This document shows, in pieces, positions 17,289 through 25,088 of a stretch of DNA of 33,432 bases (position 1 is the stretch's first letter; each line of letters starts with the position of its first letter). The stretch spans positions 64,851-98,282 of the forward strand of contig VFZH01000002.1 of assembly GCA_016871255.1 (NCBI GenBank), given 5' to 3'. The stretch is from Acidimicrobiia bacterium (GTDB lineage: Bacteria > Acidobacteriota > Vicinamibacteria > Vicinamibacterales > UBA2999). The position numbers and the translations under genes are program-made. The notes beneath the pieces were generated by a model. That model did no database searches and was not told the origin of the DNA. It saw only the letters and a list, made by a program, of their open reading frames with translations.

Positions 17289-17714
17289 TCAGTCGACGAC
17301 GTCGATCCCCATCGAGCGCGCCGTGCCCCGCACGGTGCTGACCGCCGCCTGCATCGAATCGCAGTTCAGGTCGGGCATCTTCGTCTTCGCGATCTCCTCG
17401 ACCTGCTTCGCGGTGACGGTGCCCACCTTCGTGCGGTTGGGCTCCGCCGACCCCTTGGCCAGGCTCGCCACCTTCTTGAGCAGCACCGACACCGGCGGCG
17501 TCTTGGTGATGAACGTGAAGCTGCGATCGGCGTAGATCGTCACCACCGCGGGGATGATCAGGCCGTCGTCCTTCGCCGTCCTGGCGTTGAAGTTCTTGCA
17601 GAAGTCCATGATGTTCACGCCGTGCGGGCCCAGTGCCGTGCCCACCGGCGGCGCGGGCGTCGCCTTGCCCGCGGGAATCTGCAGCTTCACCATTGCCTGA
17701 ATCTTCTTGGCCAT
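17289..17714 (-). CDS. rplK: 50S ribosomal protein L11
   Basis: 141 residues, the usual length. The N-terminal domain has the conserved [20 protein letters not shown] proline-rich segment and [16 protein letters not shown]. The C-terminal rRNA-binding domain ends in [17 protein letters not shown]11 forms the GTPase-associated centre with 23S rRNA and is needed for RelA activation and release-factor function. It follows nusG by 21 nt with AGGGG upstream of its ATG. Confidence 0.98.
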   Translation of the reverse strand: MAKKIQAMVKLQIPAGKATPAPPVGTALGPHGVNIMDFCKNFNARTAKDDGLIIPAVVTIYADRSFTFITKTPPVSVLLKKVASLAKGSAEPNRTKVGTVTAKQVEEIAKTKMPDLNCDSMQAAVSTVRGTARSMGIDVVD

Positions 17715-17735
17715 AGCCCCTGCGCCTCAGCGCAC

Positions 17736-18278
17736 TCAGACCTTCTCCACCTGGAAGAAGTCCAGTTCCACCGGCGTGGCGCGTCCGAAGATGGTCACCA
17801 TCACCTTCAGCGTGCTCTTGTCCGCGTTCACGTCGTCCACGACGCCGTTGAAGCTCGTGAACGGCCCCTCGTTGATGCGCACGTGGTCGCCCTTCTCGAA
17901 GGAGTACTTCGGCTTGGGCTTCTCGGCCGCCGACCGGACCTGCTGGAGGATCTGCTCGACCTCGTCGGTCGTCAGCGGCATCGGCTTGCTGCCCGCTCCC
18001 ACGAACCCGGTCACCTTCGGCGTGTTCTTCACCACGTGCCACGCCTCGTCCGACATCGCCATCTCGACGAGGATGTAGCCCGGAAAGAACCGCTTGGGCG
18101 TCACGACCTTGCGCCCGCTGCGCATCTCGACCACGTCTTCAGTCGGGATGAGCACCTCTCCAATCTCGTGCTCCAGACCGTAGGCCTGGACACGCTGGCG
18201 CAGCGACTCCGCCACCTTCTTCTCGAACCCCGAGTAGGTGTGAACGATGTACCAGTTCTTGATCGCGACGTCTGTCAT
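17736..18278 (-). CDS. nusG: Transcription termination/antitermination protein NusG
   Basis: 180 residues from ATG 18278 ([22 protein letters not shown]). The NGN domain runs to about residue 115 and includes the conserved [16 protein letters not shown] and [12 protein letters not shown] segments. A C-terminal KOW domain ([20 protein letters not shown], then [14 protein letters not shown]) follows. It binds RNA polymerase and couples it to Rho or to ribosomal S10. The ATG overlaps the secE stop as ATGA, so the pair is translationally coupled. Confidence 0.97.
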   Translation of the reverse strand: MTDVAIKNWYIVHTYSGFEKKVAESLRQRVQAYGLEHEIGEVLIPTEDVVEMRSGRKVVTPKRFFPGYILVEMAMSDEAWHVVKNTPKVTGFVGAGSKPMPLTTDEVEQILQQVRSAAEKPKPKYSFEKGDHVRINEGPFTSFNGVVDDVNADKSTLKVMVTIFGRATPVELDFFQVEKV

Positions 18279-18535
18279 GCGCCACCGAACTGACGGAAGA
18301 ACCAGGCCACGAGCCGGTCCAGGCCTACGTCCAGCGCGAACAGGTACAGGCCGAAGAACGCCGACACGAGGATCACCACCATCGTGGTGGCGTAGACCTC
18401 GCGTCCGGACGGCCAGGTCACGCGCTTCATCTCGTTGCGGACCTCGGCGATGAACTCCCGGCTGTTCGCCCACCAGCCGCGAACACCGTCCAACGCGCGC
18501 GCCGGCGATGCCTTGACGTTCTCGATCGCTGCCAT
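18275..18535 (-). CDS. secE: Preprotein translocase subunit SecE
   Basis: 86 residues from ATG 18535. A short amphipathic N-terminus carries the family signature [17 protein letters not shown], then a single transmembrane helix (about residues 50-72, [19 protein letters not shown]). This is the short one-helix SecE found in most bacteria other than enterobacteria. It clamps SecY in the SecYEG channel. GAGAGG lies just upstream of the chosen start; an in-frame ATG at 18586 adds 17 non-conserved residues. It sits between tRNA-Trp and nusG. Confidence 0.95.
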   Translation of the reverse strand: MAAIENVKASPARALDGVRGWWANSREFIAEVRNEMKRVTWPSGREVYATTMVVILVSAFFGLYLFALDVGLDRLVAWFFRQFGGA

Positions 18536-18603
18536 GACCTCTCGTTCCCCGTTTCCCGCCACGCGCCTGTCCACCTTCGCTCGCATCGCGAGCCTCGGCG
18601 AGA

Positions 18604-18679
18604 TGGCAGGTCAGGAGGGACTCGAACCCCCAGCCCCCGGTTTTGGAGACCGGTGCTCTACCAATTGAGCTACTGACCT
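18604..18679 (-). tRNA. trnW: tRNA-Trp (anticodon CCA), 3' CCA encoded
   Basis: The minus strand folds as a full cloverleaf. The acceptor stem is AGGTCAG/CTGACCT with G as discriminator and an encoded CCA. The D arm is AGCTCAATTGGTAGAGC. The anticodon stem is CCGGT/ACCGG around loop CTCCAAA, giving anticodon CCA for tryptophan. The T arm contains GGTTCGAGTCC. Its 5' end overlaps the rpmG TAG stop by two bases, so RNase P cleavage must cut directly at the end of the rpmG reading frame. A small perfect hairpin (GCTCGC/GCGAGC, 18579-18593) follows before secE. A tRNA-Trp between rpmG and secE is common in bacteria. Confidence 0.97.
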
Positions 18680-18827
18680 ACTTGCTTTCCTTGTGCGCCG
18701 TGTGCTTCCGGCAGAAGCGGCAGTACTTGCTGAACTCGAGCCGCTCCGTCGTCTTCTTCTTGTTCTTCGTCGTACTGTAGTTCCGGCGCTTGCACTCGCC
18801 GCACGCCAGGTGAACGATGTCGCGCAT
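18678..18827 (-). CDS. rpmG: 50S ribosomal protein L33
   Basis: 49 residues, the normal L33 length, starting [20 protein letters not shown] and ending with a lysine-rich tail. Cysteines 9, 12, 36 and 39 form the zinc-ribbon pairs (CGEC and CRFC), so this is the zinc-binding form. AGAGG lies upstream of ATG 18827. It starts 24 nt after tuf stops. Its TAG stop shares two bases with the first bases of tRNA-Trp. Confidence 0.97.
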   Translation of the reverse strand: MRDIVHLACGECKRRNYSTTKNKKKTTERLEFSKYCRFCRKHTAHKESK

Positions 18828-18851
18828 GGGTGAATCCTCTTCGGCTCGGGG

Positions 18852-20051
18852 CTACTCGACGATCTCCGTGATGGTGCCGGCGCCCACCGTCCGGCCGCCT
18901 TCCCGGATCGCGAACCGGCTCCCCTTCTCGATCGCCACCGGCGTGATCAGCTCCCCCGTGATCGCCGTGTTGTCCCCCGGCATCACCATCTCCACCCCCT
19001 CCGGCAGCTTCAACACCCCCGTCACGTCCGTCGTCCGGATGTAGAACTGCGGCCGGTACCCGTTGAAGAACGGCGTGTGCCGCCCCCCTTCCTCCTTGCT
19101 CAGGATGTACACCTCGCCCTTGAACTTCGTGTGCGGCGTGATCGACCCCGGCTTCGCCAGCACCTGCCCCCGCTCCACGTCCGTCTTCTCCACCCCCCGC
19201 AGCAGCACCCCGATGTTGTCCCCCGCCACGCCCTCGTCCAGCAGCTTCCGGAACATCTCCACCCCGGTCACCACCTTCTTCGCCGTCGGCCGGAACCCCA
19301 CAATCTCGATCTCTTCCCCGACCTTCACCTTCCCCCGCTCCACCCGCCCCGTCACCACCGTCCCCCGCCCCGAGATCGAGAACACGTCCTCGATCGGCAT
19401 CATGAACGGCTTGTCCACTTCCCGGGCCGGCAGCGGAATGTAGCTGTCCAGCGCCTCCATCAGCTTCACGACGCTCTCGACCCCGTCCCCCTCCCCGTGC
19501 AACGCCTTCAGCGCGCTCACCCGCACCACCGGCGTGTCGTCCCCGGGAAACCCGTAGTTCGTCAGCAGCTCCCGCACCTCCAGCTCCACCAGGTCCAGCA
19601 GCTCCGGGTCGTCCACCGCGTCCACCTTGTTCAGCGCCACCACCAGATACGGCACGTTCACCTGCCGCGCCAACAGCACGTGCTCCCGCGTCTGCGGCAT
19701 CGGCCCATCCGTCGCACTCACCACCAGAATGGCGCCGTCCATCTGCGCCGCCCCCGTGATCATGTTCTTGATGTAGTCCGCGTGCCCCGGGCAGTCCACG
19801 TGCGCGTAGTGCCGCGCCGCCGTCGCATACTCCACGTGCGACGACGCGATCGTCAGGATCTTCGTGTCGTCCCGCCGCCCCTGCGACTCCGACGCCTTCG
19901 CGACCTCGTCATACGGCACGAACTTCGCCCACCCCTTGTCCGCCGCCACCTTCGTCAGCGCCGCCGTCAGCGTCGTCTTCCCGTGGTCGATGTGCCCAAT
20001 CGTCCCCACGTTCACGTGCGGCTTGGACCGATCAAACTTTTCCTTTGCCAT
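18852..20051 (-). CDS. tuf: Elongation factor Tu with an unusual, longer switch I loop
   Basis: 399 residues. The P-loop GHIDHGKT (19-26), DCPGH (86-90, catalytic His90), NKVD and SALK nucleotide motifs are all present. Domains 2 and 3 are canonical, with strong matches such as [20 protein letters not shown] and [16 protein letters not shown]. The oddity is switch I: instead of the classical APEEKARGITI, residues 53-68 read with [10 protein letters not shown] at the end. It is about five residues longer, and Arg58 and Gly59 (E. coli numbering) are replaced by Lys and Ile. Ile60 becomes Leu, while the Mg-binding Thr61 is kept as Thr67. The frame is open and the rest is highly conserved, so this is not a frameshift. 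It sits 27 nt after fusA, as in many str operons. Whether the genome has a second tuf cannot be seen. Confidence 0.96.
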   Translation of the reverse strand: MAKEKFDRSKPHVNVGTIGHIDHGKTTLTAALTKVAADKGWAKFVPYDEVAKASESQGRRDDTKILTIASSHVEYATAARHYAHVDCPGHADYIKNMITGAAQMDGAILVVSATDGPMPQTREHVLLARQVNVPYLVVALNKVDAVDDPELLDLVELEVRELLTNYGFPGDDTPVVRVSALKALHGEGDGVESVVKLMEALDSYIPLPAREVDKPFMMPIEDVFSISGRGTVVTGRVERGKVKVGEEIEIVGFRPTAKKVVTGVEMFRKLLDEGVAGDNIGVLLRGVEKTDVERGQVLAKPGSITPHTKFKGEVYILSKEEGGRHTPFFNGYRPQFYIRTTDVTGVLKLPEGVEMVMPGDNTAITGELITPVAIEKGSRFAIREGGRTVGAGTITEIVE

Positions 20052-20078
20052 CGAAGTTCGCTCCGTCTGTCTGTGGGC

Positions 20079-22190
20079 CTACTTCGTGCCCTGAATCCTT
20101 GCGACGACCTCTTCGCTCACGTTCTGCGGTGTCTGCTCGTACCGATCGAAGTGCATCGAGTAGGTGGCGCGCCCCTGCGTCCGCGACCGCAGGTCCGTGG
20201 CGTAGCCGAACATCTCGGACAGCGGCACGCGGGCGTTGACGATCTGCGTCCCGCCGCGATCCTCCTGCGACTGGATCTTCCCGCGGCGGCTCGCCAGGTC
20301 GCCCATGACGTCGCCGATGTGCTCCTTCGGCACCACGACCTCGACGCGCATCACCGGCTCCAGCAGCACGGGCTTCGCCTTCTTCGCCGCGTCCTGGAAC
20401 GCCATCGAGCCGGCGATCTTGAAGGGCATCTCCGACGAGTCCACCTCGTGGTAGGACCCGTCGTACAGCTCGACGCGCACGTCGTCGATCGGGTATCCGG
20501 CCAGCGTGCCGCGCGTGAGCGCCTCGCGGATGCCGTCCTCGACCGGCTTGATGTACTCCTTCGGGATCACGCCGCCGACGATCCTGTTCTCGAAGACGTA
20601 GCCGGACCCCGGCTCGCCGGGATACGTGTGGATCTTCACGTGGCCGTACTGCCCGCGGCCGCCGGTCTGCTTGGCGTACTTCATCTCGCCGTCCGCCGGC
20701 CGTGTGAGCGTTTCCTTGTAGGCCACCTGCGGCTTGCCGACGCTGGCGTCCACGCCGAACTCGCGCTTGAGGCGGTCCACGATGATCTCGAGGTGCAGCT
20801 CGCCCATGCCGGCGATCACCACCTGTCCCGTCTGCTCGTCGGTCTTGACCCGGAAGGTCGGGTCCTCGCCCATCAGCTTCGCGAGCCCCTGCCCCAGCTT
20901 CTCCTGGTCGCTCTTGGTCCGCGGCTCGATCGCCAGCGAGATGACCGGCTCGGGGAAGTCCATCGCCTCGAGCAGCACCGGCCGCTGCTCGTCGCAGAGG
21001 GTGTCGCCCGTGCTCACCTGCTTCAGCCCCACGGCCGCGGCGATGTCACCGGCGTAGACCTCCTTGATCTCCTCACGCTTGTTCGCGTGCATCTTGAGGA
21101 GGCGTCCGACCCGCTCGGTCCGCTGCTTGGTCGAATTGAACACCGACGACCCCGCTCGCAGCACACCCGAGTAGATGCGGATGAACGTGAGCTGCCCCAC
21201 GAAGGGGTCGGCCATGATCTTGAACGCCAGGGCCGAGAAGGGGGCGTCGTCGGCCGCCGGCCGCTCCACTTCCGCCTCACCCGGCCCACCCGCGTCCACG
21301 AGCCCGGTGATGGCCGGGATGTCCACGGGGGACGGCAGGTAGTCCACCACGGCGTCTAGGAGCGGCTGCACCCCCTTGTTCTTGAAGGCGCTGCCGCAGA
21401 TGACGACGACGAACGGCGCCGGCTCCTCGCGCACCGAGCTGACCACGCGACGGCGCAGGACGCGGCGGATCTCGTCTTCCGCGATCTCTTCCCCACCCAG
21501 GTACTTCTCGAGCAGCTTGTCGTCGTGTTCGCTGACCTTCTCGATCAGCTTCTCCCGGTACGCCTTCGCGGTCTCGAGCATGTCCACCGGGATCTCGCCC
21601 GTGACGTAGTCGGCCCCCAGCGTCTCGTCCCGGTAGGTGATCGCCTGCATCTTCACGAGGTCGACCACGCCGATGAAGCGGTCCTCGGCGCCGATCGGCA
21701 ACTGGATCGCCACCGGGTTCCCGCCCAGCTTCGTCTCGATCTGGCCCAGCGTCCGCGCGAAGTCCGCGCCGACGCGGTCCATCTTGTTGACGAAGCAGAT
21801 GCGGGGCACGCGATACTTGTCCGCCTGCCGCCACACCGTTTCCGACTGCGGCTCCACGCCGGACACCGCATCGAACACCGCCACGGCGCCGTCGAGCACC
21901 CGCAGCGAGCGCTCCACCTCGGCCGTGAAGTCCACGTGGCCCGGCGTGTCGATGATGTTCACGCGGTGCTCGCGCCAGAAGCAGGTGGTGGCCGCCGAGG
22001 TGATCGTGATCCCCCGCTCCTGCTCCTGCTCCATCCAGTCCATCACCGCGGTGCCGTCGTGGACCTCTCCCAGCTTGTACGTAATCCCGGTGTAGAAGAG
22101 GACGCGCTCGGTCGTCGTCGTCTTCCCGGCATCGATGTGGGCCATGATGCCGATGTTCCGGATCCGATCGAGAGGTACCTGGCGTGGCAT
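20079..22190 (-). CDS. fusA: Elongation factor G
   Basis: 703 residues, standard EF-G length. The G domain has [19 protein letters not shown] (P-loop), [13 protein letters not shown] (switch I, fully classical), DTPGHVDF and NKMDRVGAD. The later domains include the conserved [18 protein letters not shown] segment and the domain IV region [11 protein letters not shown], which reaches the decoding site. It drives tRNA-mRNA translocation and, with RRF, ribosome recycling. It starts 14 nt after rpsG. Its normal switch I is a useful internal control for the abnormal one in the neighbouring EF-Tu. Confidence 0.98.
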   Translation of the reverse strand: MPRQVPLDRIRNIGIMAHIDAGKTTTTERVLFYTGITYKLGEVHDGTAVMDWMEQEQERGITITSAATTCFWREHRVNIIDTPGHVDFTAEVERSLRVLDGAVAVFDAVSGVEPQSETVWRQADKYRVPRICFVNKMDRVGADFARTLGQIETKLGGNPVAIQLPIGAEDRFIGVVDLVKMQAITYRDETLGADYVTGEIPVDMLETAKAYREKLIEKVSEHDDKLLEKYLGGEEIAEDEIRRVLRRRVVSSVREEPAPFVVVICGSAFKNKGVQPLLDAVVDYLPSPVDIPAITGLVDAGGPGEAEVERPAADDAPFSALAFKIMADPFVGQLTFIRIYSGVLRAGSSVFNSTKQRTERVGRLLKMHANKREEIKEVYAGDIAAAVGLKQVSTGDTLCDEQRPVLLEAMDFPEPVISLAIEPRTKSDQEKLGQGLAKLMGEDPTFRVKTDEQTGQVVIAGMGELHLEIIVDRLKREFGVDASVGKPQVAYKETLTRPADGEMKYAKQTGGRGQYGHVKIHTYPGEPGSGYVFENRIVGGVIPKEYIKPVEDGIREALTRGTLAGYPIDDVRVELYDGSYHEVDSSEMPFKIAGSMAFQDAAKKAKPVLLEPVMRVEVVVPKEHIGDVMGDLASRRGKIQSQEDRGGTQIVNARVPLSEMFGYATDLRSRTQGRATYSMHFDRYEQTPQNVSEEVVARIQGTK

Positions 22191-22204
22191 GGAACTCGTT
22201 GGTG

Positions 22205-22678
22205 CTACCAGCGATAGTGCGCGAAGGCCTTGTTCGCTTCCGCCATCCGGTGCGTGTCTTCGCGCTTCTTCACCGCGCCGCCCCTCAGGTTCGACGCGTC
22301 CAGCAGCTCGTTGGCCAGCTTCTCCTGCATCGTCTTGCCGTCGCCGCGGGACCGGGCGTAGCCCACGAGCCAGCGGATGCTCAGCGACAGCCGCCGGTTC
22401 GGGTTCACCTCGATCGGCACCTGGTAGTTCGAGCCGCCGACGCGCCGCGACTTCACTTCGAGGCTCGGCTTCACGTTGTCGAGCGCCTTCTTGAAGACCT
22501 TCAGCGGGTCCTCGCCCGTCCGCTCCTTGATGATGTCGAAGCTCTGGTAGAGGATGCGCTCGGCCACGCTGCGCTTGCCGTCGTACATCACGGTGTTGAC
22601 GAACTTGCTGACCAGCGTGCTGTTGTACAGCGGGTCCGGCGGCAGCTCGCGTTTCGGAATCTCTCGGCGTCTCGGCAT
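22205..22678 (-). CDS. rpsG: 30S ribosomal protein S7
   Basis: 157 residues from ATG 22678 ([20 protein letters not shown]), the normal S7 length. Conserved segments include [38 protein letters not shown] and the C-terminal [16 protein letters not shown]7 nucleates the 30S head and contacts E-site tRNA. A longer frame to 22792 overlaps rpsL and is not conserved. It starts 28 nt after rpsL stops, with only a weak GAGATCGAG Shine-Dalgarno. Confidence 0.97.
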   Translation of the reverse strand: MPRRREIPKRELPPDPLYNSTLVSKFVNTVMYDGKRSVAERILYQSFDIIKERTGEDPLKVFKKALDNVKPSLEVKSRRVGGSNYQVPIEVNPNRRLSLSIRWLVGYARSRGDGKTMQEKLANELLDASNLRGGAVKKREDTHRMAEANKAFAHYRW

Positions 22679-22706
22679 GACTCGATCTCTGAAAGACGGA
22701 TGACCG

Positions 22707-23081
22707 CTACTGCTTCGGCCGCTTGGCGCCGTACTTCGACCGCCCCTGCTTGCGGCCCTGGACGCCAACGGCGTCGAGCGTGCCGCGGACAACGTGGTAC
22801 CGCACGCCGGGGAGGTCCTTCACACGCCCGCCACGGATGAGCACGAGCGAGTGCTCCTGCAGGTTGTGGCCGACGCCCGGGATGTAGGTGGTGACCTCGA
22901 TCTTGTTGGTCAGACGCACACGCGCCACCTTCCGCAGGGCCGAGTTCGGCTTCTTCGGCGTCTGCGTGAAGACCCGGACGCAGACCCCCCGCTTCTGCGG
23001 GCAGTCCTGCAGCGACGGGCTCTTCGTCTTGGTGACGATCCGCTTCCGGCCCAACCGGACGAGCTGACTGATGGTCGGCAT
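22707..23081 (-). CDS. rpsL: 30S ribosomal protein S12
   Basis: 124 residues from ATG 23081 ([20 protein letters not shown]). The decoding-centre loops are classical: [19 protein letters not shown] and [17 protein letters not shown]. The residues whose change gives streptomycin resistance (the Lys of TPKKPNS and of GGRVKDLPG) are wild type. It is the first gene of the 16-kb ribosomal/polymerase block. A longer frame to 23204 is not conserved. The likely promoter lies near 23368-23397, which gives a leader of about 280 nt. Confidence 0.97.
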   Translation of the reverse strand: MPTISQLVRLGRKRIVTKTKSPSLQDCPQKRGVCVRVFTQTPKKPNSALRKVARVRLTNKIEVTTYIPGVGHNLQEHSLVLIRGGRVKDLPGVRYHVVRGTLDAVGVQGRKQGRSKYGAKRPKQ

Positions 23082-23326
23082 ACCTTCACCACGCGCACGG
23101 CGCGACAGCATCCCCACACGGCACCCCACCATGCGAGGCCCGAATCCAACGGCGAACCGCCGGCCTCCTGAGCCGTCGGCTGTCTCAGGCCTGAAGGGAC
23201 GCACCGCGTCACCTGGCGCCTGGGACGAATGACCCTATCTTGTTGATTCGCGGGCAGAACAAGCCGTTTCGCGGCCGCGCTGCTCGATGGACAGAACCCC
23301 TGTTCCGGTCCCGTCTCCATGCGGCA

Positions 23327-23352
23327 GGGGCTAGATAGGGTGTCCTAGCCCC
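23327..23352. promoter_or_regulatory. Perfect 8-bp inverted repeat in the rpsL leader region
   Basis: GGGGCTAG (23327-23334) and CTAGCCCC (23345-23352) flank a 10-nt spacer. If the promoter at 23368-23397 is right, the repeat lies just downstream of the start site, in the rpsL leader. There it could be an operator or the first RNA hairpin. No U-run follows on either strand, so it is not a simple terminator. Confidence 0.5.
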
Positions 23353-23367
23353 CAGCAGAACCTGTGG

Positions 23368-23397
23368 AGAATAGCACGGCCTCGACAAAGAGCGCAA
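23368..23397 (-). promoter_or_regulatory. Candidate promoter for the rpsL operon
   Basis: On the minus strand TTGCGC (23397-23392) and TATTCT (23373-23368) are separated by 18 nt. TG precedes the -10 by one base, making an extended -10 (TGCTATTCT). Transcription would start near 23361, about 280 nt before rpsL. A second, weaker pair (TTGTTC at 23261-23256 with AT-rich sequence about 17-19 nt downstream) could give a shorter leader. The remaining intergenic region, 23400-23650, shows nothing else convincing except the start region of the transporter gene. Confidence 0.5.
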
Positions 23398-23650
23398 CCG
23401 ACCCCGCGGACACCGGTCCTCTCGATCGGGAGCACGCCGGTCACGCTCGGGGTGCTCTCACGAGCAGGAGGCACCGGACAGCGTCCCTACGCACACCAGT
23501 ACGCCGCCAGCACGCCGACCCGGGGCGCGTCGGCCGGCCCGCGCGCCGAACCGGGTTCCCCGTGAGGCCGGGCGGCGCTGGACTTGGCGTATGCTCACGC
23601 AAATTCCCACTGCGGCACCAGGGAGCCGCCACGTCAGGGAGCACAGCCCG

Positions 23651-24967
23651 ATGTCCGACCAGACCTCCGCCGCCCCCCTCACGCAGGACGAACGCCGCCA
23701 GCACCTCAGACGCGCCGTGATCGCCTCCGCTGTCGGCACCTCGATCGAGTGGTACGACTTCTTTCTGTACGGCGTGGCCGCGGCCCTGGTGTTCCCCCAG
23801 AAGTTCTTCCCGCAATCGGATCCCTTCATCGGGACGCTGCTCGCCTTCTCCACCTTCTTCGTCGGGTTCGCCAGCCGCCCGATCGGCGCCATCATCTTCG
23901 GGCACCTGGGCGACCGCATCGGCCGCAAGACATCGCTCATCGCCACGCTCCTCCTCATGGGCATCTCCACGACCGGCATCGGCCTGGTGCCGGCCTACGA
24001 GGCGATCGGCATCTGGGGCGCGGTCCTGCTGACGCTCGGGCGCATGCTGCAGGGCATCGGCGTCGGGGGCGAGTGGGGCGGCGCCGTGCTGATGTCGGCG
24101 GAATGGGGCGAGAAGCACCAGCGGGGCCTGGTGGCCAGCTGGACCCAGTTCGCCGCCCCCGCCGGCCTGGTGCTCGCCAACGGCGCGCTCGCGCTGATGA
24201 CGGTGCTCACGGACAACGAGGCCTTCCTGGCCTGGGGCTGGCGCATCCCGTTCCTGGCCAGCGTCGTGCTGGTGGGTATCGGCTTCTACATCCGCCGCGG
24301 CATCCTCGAGACGCCGGTCTTCGCCAAGATGAAGAGTGAAGGCCGGATCGAGAAGACGCCCGTCACGGAAGCGATCAAGCGCAACTGGCGCGAAATCATC
24401 CTCGTCGCGGTGCTGCGCACCGGGCAACAGACGCCCTTCTACATCTTCACGACCTACGTCCTGACCTACGCCACACAGACGCTCGGCTATACCCGGGGCT
24501 CCATCCTCAGCCTCGTCATGGTGCAGGCCCTGCTGTCGATGGCGGTCATCCCCTGGTTCGGGCACCTCTCGGACCGCCTCGGGCGCTGGCGCATGACGGC
24601 CTACGGCTGCTACGCCATGATCGTGTTCCCGTTCGCCTACTTCTGGATGCTGGATTCAGGCAGCCTGCTGCTGGTCGGGCTGGCCATCATCATCGCGCTG
24701 CCGATCCACGACCTGCAGTTCGGCCCGCAGGCCGCGCTGATTGCGGAAGTCTTCCCGAGCCGCCTGCGCTACAGCGGCGCGTCGCTCGGCTACCAGCTCG
24801 CCTCGATCACGGCCGGCGGGCCGGCGCCGATCGTGGCGCTGTATCTCTTCAACGCGTTCGGCACGTCGTTCGCCGTGGCCGGCTACGTGGCCGTGACCGC
24901 AATCATCAGCCTGATCGGCCTCTGGATGCTGCCCGACCGCTCGGCGCACGAGCTCGACGAGCACTGA
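23651..24967 (+). CDS. MFS transporter, metabolite:H+ symporter (MHS) family
   Basis: 438 residues. The family signature is clear: GTSIEWYDFFLYG (about 29-41), SRPIGAIIFGHLGDRIGRK (75-93) and, in the second half, GHLSDRLGRWR. Twelve transmembrane helices are expected from the hydrophobic pattern. MHS proteins import organic acids, shikimate, alpha-ketoglutarate or proline/betaine with protons; the substrate cannot be read from sequence. I chose ATG 23651 because AGGGAG lies 9 nt upstream. An in-frame ATG at 23591 would add 20 non-conserved residues and sits within a TATGCT -10-like sequence. The gene faces away from rpsL and converges on the cytochrome/propeller gene. Confidence 0.93.
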   Translation: MSDQTSAAPLTQDERRQHLRRAVIASAVGTSIEWYDFFLYGVAAALVFPQKFFPQSDPFIGTLLAFSTFFVGFASRPIGAIIFGHLGDRIGRKTSLIATLLLMGISTTGIGLVPAYEAIGIWGAVLLTLGRMLQGIGVGGEWGGAVLMSAEWGEKHQRGLVASWTQFAAPAGLVLANGALALMTVLTDNEAFLAWGWRIPFLASVVLVGIGFYIRRGILETPVFAKMKSEGRIEKTPVTEAIKRNWREIILVAVLRTGQQTPFYIFTTYVLTYATQTLGYTRGSILSLVMVQALLSMAVIPWFGHLSDRLGRWRMTAYGCYAMIVFPFAYFWMLDSGSLLLVGLAIIIALPIHDLQFGPQAALIAEVFPSRLRYSGASLGYQLASITAGGPAPIVALYLFNAFGTSFAVAGYVAVTAIISLIGLWMLPDRSAHELDEH

Positions 24968-25029
24968 CGGAACGGAAGCGGACGGGTGGAACCGTGGACA
25001 AGTTGAGTGGCGAGTGGGAAGGACGCACC

Positions 25030-25075
25030 CGGGGCGACGAGCGGGACTGGATCCCAGGCTCCCCTCGCCGCCCCG
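25030..25075. terminator. Candidate bidirectional terminator hairpin between convergent genes
   Basis: CGGGGCGACGAG (25030-25041) and CTCGCCGCCCCG (25064-25075) pair with one mismatch over 12 positions, and a smaller GGGA/TCCC element lies in the loop. It sits between the MFS stop (24967) and the convergent gene's stop (25089). Neither side has a T-tract, so intrinsic termination is uncertain. Confidence 0.4.
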
Positions 25076-25088
25076 AGAGGCTCGAGTC

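Noticed and set aside
19842-19910. Frameshift or assembly error as the cause of the odd EF-Tu switch I
   Set aside because: The frame is continuous, neither alternate frame restores RGITI, the Thr and following HVEY are in register, and third-position GC bias is unchanged.
23209-23397. A 62-codon minus-strand frame in the rpsL leader, considered as a leader peptide
   Set aside because: It begins with TTG, has no ribosome-binding site, and its first codons lie in the -35 hexamer of the best promoter.
23591-23650. Upstream ATG start for the MHS transporter
   Set aside because: The extra 20 residues are not family-like, and the ATG at 23651 has a well-placed AGGGAG.
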